Source: Chitinophaga sp. MM2321 (GTDB taxonomy: Bacteria; Bacteroidota; Bacteroidia; Chitinophagales; Chitinophagaceae). From it: 64,000 nucleotides of DNA. This document shows positions 52,190-62,086 of the stretch, one piece after another. Under the pieces are notes generated by a model, which saw nothing but the letters and a program-made list of their open reading frames with translations, did no database searches and had not been told where the DNA came from. The position numbers and the translations under genes are program-made. The stretch is taken from the NCBI RefSeq assembly GCF_964033635.1, contig NZ_OZ035533.1, forward strand, positions 372,001 to 436,000, in the 5' to 3' direction. The first letter of the stretch is position 1. Each line of letters opens with the position of its first letter.

Positions 52190-52198
52190 AAAAATCTT

Positions 52199-52360
52199 TT
52201 AACTGTAACCCAAAGAGTAACCACTCTGGCCGTTCCAGCTTTTACGGGCTGCCCACCGGCCGTAGTTGCCTCTGCGGGAGCTGTCAAAATAATAGCGCCA
52301 CTGGTCTTTCCACCTTGGGTAGTACAGTCGCAGTAAGTACATAGTTAAGAATGTAAGCAT
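52199..52360 (-). CDS. Small ORF of 53 codons, possible real gene
   Basis: Minus-strand ATG at 52358-52360, TAA at 52199-52201. The peptide starts with a hydrophobic MLTFLTMYLLRL, then is rich in Trp, Tyr and Arg (YYPRWKDQWRYYFD, RRGNYGRWAARKSWN) and ends GYSLGYS. Such composition is unusual for noncoding DNA and suits a small membrane-associated basic protein. A hairpin terminator lies 10 nt after the stop. No family recognised and no promoter seen. The remaining 158 nt up to the SDR gene hold nothing I can support. Confidence 0.5.
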   Translation of the reverse strand: MLTFLTMYLLRLYYPRWKDQWRYYFDSSRRGNYGRWAARKSWNGQSGYSLGYS

Positions 52361-52518
52361 AGGGATAAGGTTTCATTAAAGGATAGTATAGGTATTCTAA
52401 ATTAGTTAGCTGGCATCGGTATACCTTTTCTGCGAACGAAGAGGTAAGTTGCGCAGAAAAGATATAAATGTCTCCAAATATAGATTGAAAATTTTAACTA
52501 TGTAATAACATTTAAGTG

Positions 52519-53274
52519 TTAATTTTTATCCGTATAGTAGGCATTTGCCTGTTGCAGGGGGGTAAGCACCAGGTCATTAATACATACATGAGGCGGCAGG
52601 GAGGTGCAATAGAATACCACGTCAGCCACATCCTGGGGGCTTAAAGGGATAAACCCTTTGTACACCTCTTTCGCCTTTGCTTCGTCGCCTTTAAAGCGGA
52701 TCAGTGAAAACTCGGTTTCGGCGGCGCCCGGATGAATAGCAGTTACTTTGATCCGGTAGGAAAGCAGATCTATACGCATCCCTTGCGAAATAGCATCCAC
52801 GGCGGCTTTGGTGGCGCAATACACATTGCCTTTGGCATATACATGTTTGGCCGCTGTAGAGCCGATATTAATAATATGGCCGGTAGTCCGGGAGCGCATC
52901 CAGGGAATCACGGTATGGGATACATATAGCAGCCCTTTTACATTCGTATCTATCATCGCATCCCAGTCGCTGGTATCGCCTTCGTCAATAGTGCTTAAAC
53001 CGGCAGCCAGCCCGGCATTATTTATCAGCACATCTATTTTTTTCCATTCTTCAGGAATATTACCCAGTACAGCCTTTACAGCGGCTTCATCTCTCACATC
53101 AAAATGCAATGGCAGTACATTCGCGCCATATTCCTGTGTCAATTGCGTTTGCAGTGCATCCAGCCTGTCTTTCCGGCGACCGGTAATAATCACATCATAA
53201 CCTTTGGCAGCGAATGTTGCTGCGCATGCCTGGCCTAAACCGGCAGTAGCACCTGTAATAAGAACTATACCCAT
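52519..53274 (-). CDS. SDR-family oxidoreductase
   Basis: Classical short-chain dehydrogenase/reductase, 251 residues. NAD(P)-binding TGATAGLGQACA (about 7-18), NNAG at about 86, catalytic Ser (INIGSTAAK), Tyr and Lys in YCATK. Motif ITGRRKDRL with Arg residues after the glycine loop suggests NADP(H). It resembles YdfG-type serine/3-hydroxy acid dehydrogenases (HPGAAETEFSLIRFKGD), but substrate is uncertain. Stands alone. Confidence 0.9.
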   Translation of the reverse strand: MGIVLITGATAGLGQACAATFAAKGYDVIITGRRKDRLDALQTQLTQEYGANVLPLHFDVRDEAAVKAVLGNIPEEWKKIDVLINNAGLAAGLSTIDEGDTSDWDAMIDTNVKGLLYVSHTVIPWMRSRTTGHIINIGSTAAKHVYAKGNVYCATKAAVDAISQGMRIDLLSYRIKVTAIHPGAAETEFSLIRFKGDEAKAKEVYKGFIPLSPQDVADVVFYCTSLPPHVCINDLVLTPLQQANAYYTDKN

Positions 53275-53340
53275 TAGAATGATTTAAGATAATGCTGTAA
53301 AATTACGAATCAGACCAGGATTAACATGATTTTTAAGGAT

Positions 53341-55269
53341 TTACCTGATTAATGTTACCGTTCCCTTCTTCATCATCTCTTTTCCGGTAAAGTCAGTGCC
53401 TTGCAATATCCACAGGTAAGTGTCTATTGGGGCTGGCATCCCTTTGTAGGTACCGTCCCACCCATTCCGGAAATCGGTGGAGGAATAAATTTCCTGGCCC
53501 CAGCGGTTGAAGATCCGGAAAAATTTATAGGTGGTAATACCTACCGGGATAAACCGGAAGCGGTCATTCACGCCATCTCCGTTTGGTGTAAAGGCATTGG
53601 GGATGTACATTTCAGGGCCGGTGTAATATTTTACACTGATGGTATCGAAGCCAAAGCATCCCTGCTGGTTGGATACACGCAGTACAAAAGAGATGTCTTT
53701 GTTGTAATTGAGTAACGGGTTAGCAATCATGGGGTTGCTCAAACCATCGGAGGGTTGCCAGGAATAGAAGTCGCCGCCGCTACCCTGCAAGGTGAGCAGT
53801 TGCCCTTTCGCCAGTATGGTATCATTGCCGGCAAACGGATTTACTTCATAGATGCGGATGTTTTTCGTGACCGTCTTCTCACATTGTTTGTCTGTGGTAA
53901 GTGTCAGCGAAACCGTGTACACCGTCCCTTTAGGAAATGTATACCGGATGTCGCGCGTATTGCCGGGCGCCACGATACTGTCTGTGAGACCGATATCCCA
54001 GGTGCGGCTGGTAATATTTCCGTATTTATAGGAAGATGTATCTTCAAAATCAACAGGATCTCCTTTGCAAAAACCGGTGCTGATAAAACCGGCTTTTAAT
54101 CCCGGGTAGTTATGTACTTCGCCGGTAATACTGTCGGTACAGGTCAGCGAAGGATTTACCACCAGTTTTACCTGGTATACGCCGGTATCAGGATATTGGT
54201 GAAAGAAGATGGTTTTGCTATCCGTGATGGTATCAGTCCCGTCGCCAAACGTCCAGCGGTAAGTAGAGGTGAAGCCGGAAATACTGTAATTGGGCATCGC
54301 TACCTCCAGCGAAGGATCTTCCCCGCAGTTCCGCAGCACAGACGGAAAGTCCGCTGTGATTTTCGTCTGGCAGTCGAAAACTGTCAACAGGATATCTTTG
54401 CTGTGTGTGCCCAGAAATTGCTTGGTGGGCCGGTCATATTCATTTACGCATACCGTGACTACATACTTTCCCGGCCGGTCCGGCGTACAGGTGATCATGC
54501 CGCTGGGCGAAATGGAGATGGCCGGACTGCCGCCCATGGGATTATTACCCGAATAAGGCGGAATATACCGTACGGTGGAAGTATAAGGCGGTGGTGTGCT
54601 GGAATTGGTTTCGTTGGTGATGGTGCCATCCGTGAGTGCGCTGCATAAATTATAGGTGAGACTATCACCATCTTCATCATACGCGGCATAATCAACAGCA
54701 AATGGCAGTTTATTGCAGATAACAATAGCAGTATCCTTGTCAAAGAAAGCACTGTTATTATTAGGCCGTGATCCTATACCGGGAATAACGGTGTAGAAAG
54801 TAGATCCTTCATGTTCTGAATCGTAGATATTCGTCAGCTTTTCACCGCGGCAGCATCGTTGTGATGATACATAATAACCGCCCGCAGCGGGTTCCAGCTC
54901 TATGGTAGCGGTGTAAAAAGCAACTTCCAGGTGTTGTGCCTGTGGCGCAAGACAGGGGTTTTTTAGCGTATCAATGAGTGGTTGTACATTACTTATATAG
55001 AGATATACTGCTGACAGGATCTTTGTTCCGCTGGCACTATACACATTTGCAGTTACCGGATTCTCAAACCTGTCGATACAACCCTGGCGGTCGCCGCAGG
55101 TAAAGTCTGCGTCGCGGTATAATTTTAGTGTGATGAGATAACGGTAGCGGGTATTATCTCCATTCATTCCTATCGTCTTATAATAAATTTCGCCACCAAT
55201 GATGTGGTATCCAGCTGCAAAGAGGTTGAACAAACAGCAGCTCAATACCAGTAAAACAGCTCTCTTCAT
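53341..55269 (-). CDS. Secreted PKD-domain protein with type B T9SS C-terminal domain
   Basis: 642 residues. Signal peptide (about 1-19), then HIIGGEIYYKTIG; an N-terminal region of about 300 residues rich in Cys and Tyr (QRCCRGEKL); one or two PKD-type Ig domains (YRWTFGDGTDT, about 345; RTWDIGLTDSIVAPG, about 420); and a C-terminal gliding-motility/T9SS type B domain (about 555-642) with YIPNAFTPNGDGVNDRF and FRIFNRWGQEIYSS. Such cargo is exported by T9SS and linked to the surface or released. Tandem paralogue of the next gene, sharing its N-terminal motif. A role in adhesion is only inferred. Confidence 0.88.
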   Translation of the reverse strand: MKRAVLLVLSCCLFNLFAAGYHIIGGEIYYKTIGMNGDNTRYRYLITLKLYRDADFTCGDRQGCIDRFENPVTANVYSASGTKILSAVYLYISNVQPLIDTLKNPCLAPQAQHLEVAFYTATIELEPAAGGYYVSSQRCCRGEKLTNIYDSEHEGSTFYTVIPGIGSRPNNNSAFFDKDTAIVICNKLPFAVDYAAYDEDGDSLTYNLCSALTDGTITNETNSSTPPPYTSTVRYIPPYSGNNPMGGSPAISISPSGMITCTPDRPGKYVVTVCVNEYDRPTKQFLGTHSKDILLTVFDCQTKITADFPSVLRNCGEDPSLEVAMPNYSISGFTSTYRWTFGDGTDTITDSKTIFFHQYPDTGVYQVKLVVNPSLTCTDSITGEVHNYPGLKAGFISTGFCKGDPVDFEDTSSYKYGNITSRTWDIGLTDSIVAPGNTRDIRYTFPKGTVYTVSLTLTTDKQCEKTVTKNIRIYEVNPFAGNDTILAKGQLLTLQGSGGDFYSWQPSDGLSNPMIANPLLNYNKDISFVLRVSNQQGCFGFDTISVKYYTGPEMYIPNAFTPNGDGVNDRFRFIPVGITTYKFFRIFNRWGQEIYSSTDFRNGWDGTYKGMPAPIDTYLWILQGTDFTGKEMMKKGTVTLIR

Positions 55270-55386
55270 GACGGGGTGGTACTGCTCCCTGAATTAACAA
55301 ATAAAGAGCAGATCCTGTTCAGTCTGTTGTCTGATTATTTGGCTAAAAACGCAATGATCAAACAATCAAACAACTACATCTCTAAA

Positions 55387-58005
55387 TCATCTTATGAGTG
55401 TAACGGTGCCTTTGCGGATGATGGTTTTGTTATGGATATCCTGCCCCTGTACTACCCATACATAGGTACCCACGGCGGCGGGTTCGCCATTTATGCGCCC
55501 GTCCCAGCCCTGGAGATAGGCGGTGGTGCTGTACATCATTTTTCCCCAGCGGTCAAATATCCGGAAGAAATCCATTTTTACAATGCCCACCGGCAATGGG
55601 CGGAAGAGATCATTTAAACCATCTCCATTGGGAGAGAATGCGTTAGGTATGTAGATGTCCGGTCCTACGATGAACCGCACGAAAATATTGTCCTGACCTG
55701 AACAACCTTCCAGCGTATAGGCGGTAACGGTATAGGTGATATCCCGGTTATAATTGGTAACAGGATTGGGAAGGTTTGCATTATCGAGGCCACTCACGGG
55801 CGACCATGTATAGTGTACGCCGCCGGTTGCATGCAACTGGAATGGCTGGTTCAGCATCACAATGGTATCGTTGCCGGCAAAGGCGGGTACCGGTGGTACT
55901 ACCTTCACCAGTGCTGTAGCGGTAATCGGTTTGGGACATCCCAGTGTATCCGTTACCGTTACTGTGTAAAGCGTGGTGTCGGGAGGATGTGCTACGGTAA
56001 TTGCCTGCGACGGATGATCTGTATAAAAAGGTGGCGACCAGCGGTAATAGGCGCCGCCACCGGCCCGCAGCGTTACCGGTGTGCCAAAACAGATCGTTGT
56101 ATCAGGTGCGGCTGTGGCCATGGGTGGATCTACTACTTTCAGGGTAACGGTATCGGCTGTATGACATTTTCCCAGCGATGCCCTGACCTCGTATGATTGC
56201 CGGGGTGGTGCAGGTGTTACAAAAGCATCTGCATTATTGCTTACAACCACACTGTTATCCAGGTTCGTCCAACGGTATTCATAAGCGCCATCTGACTGTG
56301 AAAGCAGGTGGATCTCATCATTGGTACACACCGTACTATCGGGGATGGTATGAAGCAGCAGGGTATCTTTTACATCTACCAAAATATTTTTATCATTCGT
56401 ACAGCCCTGGCTATCCGTAAAGGTTACGTTATAGCTGGTATCTGTTGTCGGGAAAACAATTGGATCCGCCGTATTGGGACGGAGGATTTTATAGTCGTCG
56501 GGAGTCCATTTAAACGTGCCGGGTAAGCTGCTCGCAGCCCACATCTGCAGACTGTCTTTTAAACAAAGCAACGTATCTGCTGTAGCATTGAAAGGTGGCT
56601 TATCGTAGACCGTCAGTGAATGGGCAATCGTTTTTTCACAACCAACGGTAGAACGGGCAAACAGCTTTACTTCGTAGGTGCCCGGTGCTTTGTACTGATA
56701 AATTGTATCCTTGGCATTGGAGGTGTCTCCGTTGCCAAAGTCCCATTTATAATATTCAATTGATCCTACGGTAGCACGGGAGCGATCAGTGAAAACGGTT
56801 GGTCTTTGCGTACATGCGCCTAATGTGGTAAAATCAGGATTGAATACAGGATATACGTAAGCGATAGCGGTGGCGCTATCGCCGCAGTTACTTTCTTTAT
56901 CTACATATAATTTTACAGTATAGGTGCCATCATTGGCATAAGTATGATTAACAGGGGCGGTACTGTTGGTTGGCAAAGTGGTGCCATCGCCAAAGTCCCA
57001 CAAGTAAGGCTTTCCGGGCGTACTGGTGTTGGTGAAAGTGATCGTCCTGCTGGAGCAGTCGGCATACTTTTCAGGCATGGCGGCGGTTACCTGTTTCACG
57101 CAGGTGGTTACATTGATGTGAAAATCTTTTCGCAATGTGCCGATCTTTTTCCCGTTACGCATTTCATTTACACAAACGGTTACCACATATTTACCGGCTG
57201 CTGGTGCAATGCCTGATATGATACCTGTTTTGGGATCTATCTTCACATCCGGTCCCAATGGACTCTGGCCGGTAAAGGGACTGGTATATTGTACAAAGCT
57301 GTACGGCGGATTTACTGCGGCAGGTGGAATCCCTGACTGGTCTGTTGTTGATCCGCCTTTGTAAGCATCACAAAATTCGTAGCTAAGTTCGTCTGCCACA
57401 TCAGGGTCTTTGGCAGAAAAATCATAAGTAAACTTCTTGCCGGCACATACGAGGGTGGCTTCTTCTTTATTAAAAATGGGGCTGGAATTACCTGCTGCAC
57501 CGCTGTTACTACCCGGTATTTCTGTAAAATAAGTAGCACCAGTACCGCGGTCGTTTGGGGTGCCGGAAATAGGATCAGATACGATATTCACCATAAATGC
57601 ATCGCGGCAGCAACTCTGAAAGGCAATCACATATCCTTCCGCATTGAGAGGGAGTGTGATGTCTGTTTCAAACAAGCCTACCTGGAAACATACGGGTGGG
57701 GGATTCACGATACAAGGGTCTACCTGTGCAAGGTTCTTAACCTGGAAGTCTGTTCTCCCGATCGTATAGGTGCTTACCTTGCTGTTATTACTTTTGTCAA
57801 ATGATGCGAGGATGATAGTGCTTGGCATTTCTGCGATCCTTTCGCCGCTTTCGCAGATGCGGTATAGTTTCATGGATACCCGGTAGGTATACATGTTGCC
57901 AGTTTTTCCCTTAAACGTATAGTATATCTGTCCACCTATAATATGGCTACCATACACTGAAGCAGTGCATACCAGGCATACCAGGATGAACAGGATCTTT
58001 TTCAA
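55387..58005 (-). CDS. Larger secreted PKD-domain protein with type B T9SS C-terminal domain
   Basis: 872 residues. Signal peptide ending at SVYGS, N-terminal HIIGGQIYYTFKGK and QSCCRDAFMVN as in the neighbour, at least two PKD domains (KPYLWDFGDGTTLP, about 330; YKWDFGNGDTSNAKD, about 417), further Ig-like repeats with YRWTNLDN and YRWSPP, and a type B CTD (about 785-872) with YIPNAFSPNGDGLNDLFRP and RIFDRWGKMMYST. Same class as the 642-residue protein but with more repeats. The 117-nt gap between them has no hairpin. Exported through SprA by family logic. Confidence 0.88.
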   Translation of the reverse strand: MKKILFILVCLVCTASVYGSHIIGGQIYYTFKGKTGNMYTYRVSMKLYRICESGERIAEMPSTIILASFDKSNNSKVSTYTIGRTDFQVKNLAQVDPCIVNPPPVCFQVGLFETDITLPLNAEGYVIAFQSCCRDAFMVNIVSDPISGTPNDRGTGATYFTEIPGSNSGAAGNSSPIFNKEEATLVCAGKKFTYDFSAKDPDVADELSYEFCDAYKGGSTTDQSGIPPAAVNPPYSFVQYTSPFTGQSPLGPDVKIDPKTGIISGIAPAAGKYVVTVCVNEMRNGKKIGTLRKDFHINVTTCVKQVTAAMPEKYADCSSRTITFTNTSTPGKPYLWDFGDGTTLPTNSTAPVNHTYANDGTYTVKLYVDKESNCGDSATAIAYVYPVFNPDFTTLGACTQRPTVFTDRSRATVGSIEYYKWDFGNGDTSNAKDTIYQYKAPGTYEVKLFARSTVGCEKTIAHSLTVYDKPPFNATADTLLCLKDSLQMWAASSLPGTFKWTPDDYKILRPNTADPIVFPTTDTSYNVTFTDSQGCTNDKNILVDVKDTLLLHTIPDSTVCTNDEIHLLSQSDGAYEYRWTNLDNSVVVSNNADAFVTPAPPRQSYEVRASLGKCHTADTVTLKVVDPPMATAAPDTTICFGTPVTLRAGGGAYYRWSPPFYTDHPSQAITVAHPPDTTLYTVTVTDTLGCPKPITATALVKVVPPVPAFAGNDTIVMLNQPFQLHATGGVHYTWSPVSGLDNANLPNPVTNYNRDITYTVTAYTLEGCSGQDNIFVRFIVGPDIYIPNAFSPNGDGLNDLFRPLPVGIVKMDFFRIFDRWGKMMYSTTAYLQGWDGRINGEPAAVGTYVWVVQGQDIHNKTIIRKGTVTLIR

Positions 58006-58027
58006 AGCGGCCTTGGTTTAGATTAGA

Positions 58028-58819
58028 TTAAAGTTGACAAAAAGAAATAAATTGTTTTAAGATCATATTACTTTCCTCAAATACTTCCCACATACCCATG
58101 TGGCCTACTTCTTCAAAAATTTGAATGCTGCTTACCCGGGGTAATGTAATCTGTGGTAATATGACATCCAGTGGAACCGCATTATCATCTTTCCCTATTA
58201 CAAACAAAACAGGAACATGCAAATTTTTCAGCAATGCTGTACGGTCGGGGCGTTGCATCATGGCTTCATACCAGGCTACTACTGCTTCCGTGCTGCACTG
58301 TATGCCCATTGCTACATAAGCTTCTACCCGGGCTGGTTCCCGGGGTTTGAACACGGGGCTGAACATATTAGGCAATGTTTGCCTTAGAAATGTTTCTCCA
58401 CCATATTGCTGCATTAATTTTATGGACTTGCGGCGGGCTTCTTTTTTCTCTTCGCTATCTGCTGTTGCGGTAGAATGAAAGAGTCCCAACCCTGCTATCA
58501 GTGTTGGGTATTTTTCCGCCAGCGCCAGCGCAACGTAGCCTCCCATAGAGTGGCCGATCACGACTGCGCGTTCAATATTTTCGGCTAACAGTATCGCATA
58601 CACGTAGTCAGCCATTGATTCAACGGTGAGCGGCGTAGCAAACGCAACGGCCGCTGTTCCTGGCAAATCGGGGGTAATGATCCTGTATTCATCCCTGAGA
58701 TAAGCCTGTTGTATCTCCCATAAACTACCGTTTTCTGAAAATCCGTGAATCAACACTACTACCGGACCTTGTCCTTCATCCTGGTATCCGTGGGTTCCGT
58801 CATTGATTGTGTTCCGCAT
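58028..58819 (-). CDS. Alpha/beta hydrolase
   Basis: 263 residues. Oxyanion-hole HGFSENGSLW (about 25), nucleophile elbow GHSMGGYVAL (Ser near 94), acid in VIGKDDNAVP and His in FEEVGHMGMWE: a complete triad. Substrate unknown; the sequence resembles esterase/lactonase-like members of the fold. Its start overlaps the end of lnt by 20 nt (58800-58819), so it is read after lnt on the same message. Confidence 0.9.
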   Translation of the reverse strand: MRNTINDGTHGYQDEGQGPVVVLIHGFSENGSLWEIQQAYLRDEYRIITPDLPGTAAVAFATPLTVESMADYVYAILLAENIERAVVIGHSMGGYVALALAEKYPTLIAGLGLFHSTATADSEEKKEARRKSIKLMQQYGGETFLRQTLPNMFSPVFKPREPARVEAYVAMGIQCSTEAVVAWYEAMMQRPDRTALLKNLHVPVLFVIGKDDNAVPLDVILPQITLPRVSSIQIFEEVGHMGMWEVFEESNMILKQFISFCQL

Positions 58820-60413
58820 GTCTTAAACCGGGAATAAATCGTGAAATAAAAGCATGTACCAATAACAAGATACAAAATATTAGTGCTCCTTTTGAAAGGA
58901 GATCCCCATTTTTTACGTAGAACGTAATATCATACCGCGGTGTTACAGTTGCCTTAATAACAGCTTCTTGCCAGTAAGGTTGGGGTTGATAAATATTACC
59001 AGCGGGGTCAATCACTGCAGAGGTGCCGGTATTGGCGCTGCGGGCCACCCAGCGCCTGGTTTCAATGGCACGGATCCGGGCGTATTGTACGTGTTGGCGA
59101 TGGCCTTCTGTATTGCCCCACCAGCCGTCATTGGTTATAATCACTAAAAGATTAGCGCCCGGTTTAACGCCTCCCGCTACATAATTGCTGAAAACAGATT
59201 CGTAACAGATAGTTGGGAAGATGTTAATGCTGTCTGCCGGATTGGTAAACATTTCAACACCGGGGGTACGGCCATAGCTGCCGGTAATACCGCCGAAATC
59301 GAGCGCCACGCTTTGCATAAACGCCAGGTAGCGCACATAGGGCACCAGTTCTGCACCCGGCACCAGCTCATATTTATGATAGATCTGGATGTGTTGGGAA
59401 GTGTCTATCTGCAAGGCGGTATTAAACGCATCCCAGCGGACGCCGTCATTTGTTTGCCTGGAAGTAACCGGTACTTCATCGGTGCCGGTATATTGCTTCA
59501 TGGTAACGGCACCTGTGATCAGTTTTGCTTTGGGATATTTGCGCAGCATTTCCCGGATCGAGATCACCTCCTGCTGGTAGTTCAGCTGATGTTCCCAGGC
59601 GCCTTGCGGAAACAGGGCTGTTTCCGGCCAGATGATATAACGGGTATCACTATCCGCTTTTTGTTCGGTGAGCTGCATAAACTTTTCCAGTTGCTGCATA
59701 GCGGAACCGGAATTGAATTTCTCATCATACGGATCAATATTGGGTTGCACAATCACAATACCTGTTTTGTGTGCAGGATTGTCGGGTGTTGGACGAATGA
59801 AGACAGATAATATTAAGGGAAGTACTATTACAGCCGCTGGTTTCCATATTTCATAACGCAATACCTGCGGCCAGGTAAGATCGTATATGCGTGCCCGTTT
59901 CCATACCTGGTAAATGGTGATATTGCCCAGCAGTACCCATAAAGTACCACCACTGGCGCCGGTGATTTCATACCACTGTATCCATCCTGGTCTTAATGCA
60001 AATGCATTTCCCAATACCAGCCAGGGCCAGCTGAATTCCCAGGTCTGATGAATATATTCAAACGTTAACCAATATACGATCAGTGAAAAATAAGATACTA
60101 TTTCAGGTAATTTCCGGCGGGTGTTTTTATATGCCAGCCAGGGAATGCTCATCAACAGGGCGTTGAAGCTGTTGGCAAATACGCCGCTGGCGGGTAAAGT
60201 AGTATTGCCTACCCACCAGGTGGTGGCCACATTCCATAGCAATAAAGAGAAGAAGATCAGCCCGAAATATTTCAGCCGGTGATGTACTTTTTCTGTGAGA
60301 TATAGCAAGGGTATAAATCCCACAAATATAAGCGGCGTGAAAGGCATGGTAGGCCAGGCTAACCAAAGAACTACACTACTGAGTATGCTTAGCAGAAAAA
60401 ATAAAATCTTCAT
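58800..60413 (-). CDS. lnt: Apolipoprotein N-acyltransferase Lnt
   Basis: Inner-membrane enzyme that N-acylates lipoproteins as the last step of their maturation. About six N-terminal membrane helices, then a nitrilase-like domain with the Glu (YIIWPETALFP), Lys (IYHKYELVPGAELVPY) and Cys (FPTICYESVFSN) of the active site, and a final helix. 537 residues. The window's lipoproteins (BamD, DUF4296, the CxCC protein) are possible substrates. Confidence 0.95.
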   Translation of the reverse strand: MKILFFLLSILSSVVLWLAWPTMPFTPLIFVGFIPLLYLTEKVHHRLKYFGLIFFSLLLWNVATTWWVGNTTLPASGVFANSFNALLMSIPWLAYKNTRRKLPEIVSYFSLIVYWLTFEYIHQTWEFSWPWLVLGNAFALRPGWIQWYEITGASGGTLWVLLGNITIYQVWKRARIYDLTWPQVLRYEIWKPAAVIVLPLILSVFIRPTPDNPAHKTGIVIVQPNIDPYDEKFNSGSAMQQLEKFMQLTEQKADSDTRYIIWPETALFPQGAWEHQLNYQQEVISIREMLRKYPKAKLITGAVTMKQYTGTDEVPVTSRQTNDGVRWDAFNTALQIDTSQHIQIYHKYELVPGAELVPYVRYLAFMQSVALDFGGITGSYGRTPGVEMFTNPADSINIFPTICYESVFSNYVAGGVKPGANLLVIITNDGWWGNTEGHRQHVQYARIRAIETRRWVARSANTGTSAVIDPAGNIYQPQPYWQEAVIKATVTPRYDITFYVKNGDLLSKGALIFCILLLVHAFISRFIPGLRHAEHNQ

Positions 60414-60423
60414 CTAAAATTAT

Positions 60424-60506
60424 GAATTACGAATGGCAGATTGCGAACAGGAGCGAAGATAAGATAACCTACTTACATCTCCCCACAACACTGTAATTCG
60501 TAATTC
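60424..60506. repeat. Inverted GAATTACGAAT pair between lnt and guaB
   Basis: 60424-60434 and 60496-60506 are exact 11-bp reverse complements, 61 nt apart. The unit AATTACGAATT resembles the centre of the large palindromes (ATTTACGAATTT). Confidence 0.6.
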
Positions 60507-60524
60507 CTAATCTGTAACCGGGGC

Positions 60525-61997
60525 CTATCTGCTATAGTTCGGTGCTTCTTTGGTGATCACCACATCATGCGGGTGATTTTCTTTTACGGTGGCGGCAGTG
60601 ATTTTTACAAACTGTGCTCCTTGTAATGCTTTTACATCTTTGGAACCGGTAAGTCCCATACCTGCACGAAGACCGCCTACAAATTGCTGGATAATTTCAG
60701 ACAGGTTGCCTTTGTAAGGAACACGGCCTACGATGCCTTCCGGTACCAGTTTCTTGATATCATCTTCATCCTGGAAATAACGGTCTTTACTACCTTCCTG
60801 CATGGCTTCAATAGAACCCATACCACGATATGACTTGAATTTACGGCCTTCGTAGATGATCGTTTCTCCGGGGCTTTCTTCCACACCTGCAAAGATGGAA
60901 CCGGCCATGATAGTGGAAGCGCCTGCGGCCAGGGCTTTTACCATATCACCGGTATAACGGATACCGCCATCTGCAATCACCGGGATACCCAGTTTTTTCA
61001 GTGCACTGGCTGCTTCCATTACAGCAGACAGTTGCGGGAAACCAGCGCCTGTTACGATACGGGTAGTACAGATAGAGCCGGGGCCTACACCTACTTTTAC
61101 CGCGTCGGCACCTGCCTGCGCCAGTGCCAGTGCACCTTCTGCTGTGGCTACGTTGCCGGCAATCACCTGTAGTTTGGGGAAAGCTTTCTTTAATTTCTTC
61201 AGGTTGTTTAATACCGCAATAGAATGACCATGTGAGCTATCCAGGCAAACTACATCCACACCTACATTGATCAGCGCCTGTGCGCGGTCCAGTAAGTCGG
61301 GGGTGATGCCAAGTGCTGCCCCTACCAGTAAACGGCCGAATTCGTCCTTTACAGCGTTAGGGAAGCTGGTCAGCTGAAGGATGTCGCGGTAAGTGATTAG
61401 TCCTGCCAGTTTGCCTTGCTTGTTAACAACCGGTAACTTTTCGATTTTATATTGCTGGAGAATTTTTTCCGCCTTTTTCAGATCGGTACCTTCGGGAGCT
61501 GTGATGAGATTTTCGCTCGTCATCACTTCTTTTACGAGGCGTTTTTTATTTTTTTCAAACCGCAGATCCCTGTTGGTCAGGATACCTACCAGTTTGTTGT
61601 TGTCATCAATGATAGGGATACCACCGATGCCGTTTTCTTTCATGAGCCGGAGTGCTTCACCGATAGTAGCGTCTATTTTCAGCGTAACGGGATCTATGAT
61701 CATACCGCTTTCGCTACGTTTTACGCGTCTTACCATTTCGGCTTGTCGCTCGATGCTCATGTTTTTGTGGAGAATACCTATGCCGCCTTCCCTCGCCAGC
61801 GCAATCGCCAAAGTGGCTTCCGTAACAGTGTCCATCGCTGCGGATACCATTGGTATATTCAGCCGTATGTTTTTTGTTAGTTGCGTAGAGAGATTTACTT
61901 CTTTAGGCAGAACTTCAGAGTAGGCCGGAACCAGGAGCACATCATCAAATGTAAGTCCGTCAGCTACAAATTTGGGTTTAGATTTTCCCGCAGGCAT
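60525..61997 (-). CDS. guaB: IMP dehydrogenase GuaB
   Basis: Oxidises IMP to XMP, the committed step of GMP synthesis. TIM barrel with two CBS domains inserted (about 95-215, [18 protein letters not shown] and [18 protein letters not shown]), catalytic loop [15 protein letters not shown], and the flap with [10 protein letters not shown]. 490 residues from ATG 61997 ([10 protein letters not shown]); an upstream TTG at 62036 falls in the promoter and is rejected. Confidence 0.97.
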   Translation of the reverse strand: MPAGKSKPKFVADGLTFDDVLLVPAYSEVLPKEVNLSTQLTKNIRLNIPMVSAAMDTVTEATLAIALAREGGIGILHKNMSIERQAEMVRRVKRSESGMIIDPVTLKIDATIGEALRLMKENGIGGIPIIDDNNKLVGILTNRDLRFEKNKKRLVKEVMTSENLITAPEGTDLKKAEKILQQYKIEKLPVVNKQGKLAGLITYRDILQLTSFPNAVKDEFGRLLVGAALGITPDLLDRAQALINVGVDVVCLDSSHGHSIAVLNNLKKLKKAFPKLQVIAGNVATAEGALALAQAGADAVKVGVGPGSICTTRIVTGAGFPQLSAVMEAASALKKLGIPVIADGGIRYTGDMVKALAAGASTIMAGSIFAGVEESPGETIIYEGRKFKSYRGMGSIEAMQEGSKDRYFQDEDDIKKLVPEGIVGRVPYKGNLSEIIQQFVGGLRAGMGLTGSKDVKALQGAQFVKITAATVKENHPHDVVITKEAPNYSR

Positions 61998-62033
61998 GAT
62001 GCAACTATTAATCAGTGAAAAAATAATTGCACG

Positions 62034-62041
62034 CAAATCTA
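62034..62041 (-). promoter_or_regulatory. Bacteroidota -7 promoter element of guaB
   Basis: On the minus strand TAGATTTG, an exact TAnnTTTG, about 37 nt before the guaB ATG, with TTTT about 20 nt further upstream in place of TTTG. Confidence 0.5.
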
Positions 62042-62086
62042 GGTTTATTTACGCAATAAATAAAATTAAGAAAACATTAAATGTAG

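Noticed and set aside
55276..55617. 113-codon plus-strand open frame at the end of the 872-residue cargo gene
   Set aside because: Antisense to the conserved T9SS C-terminal domain.
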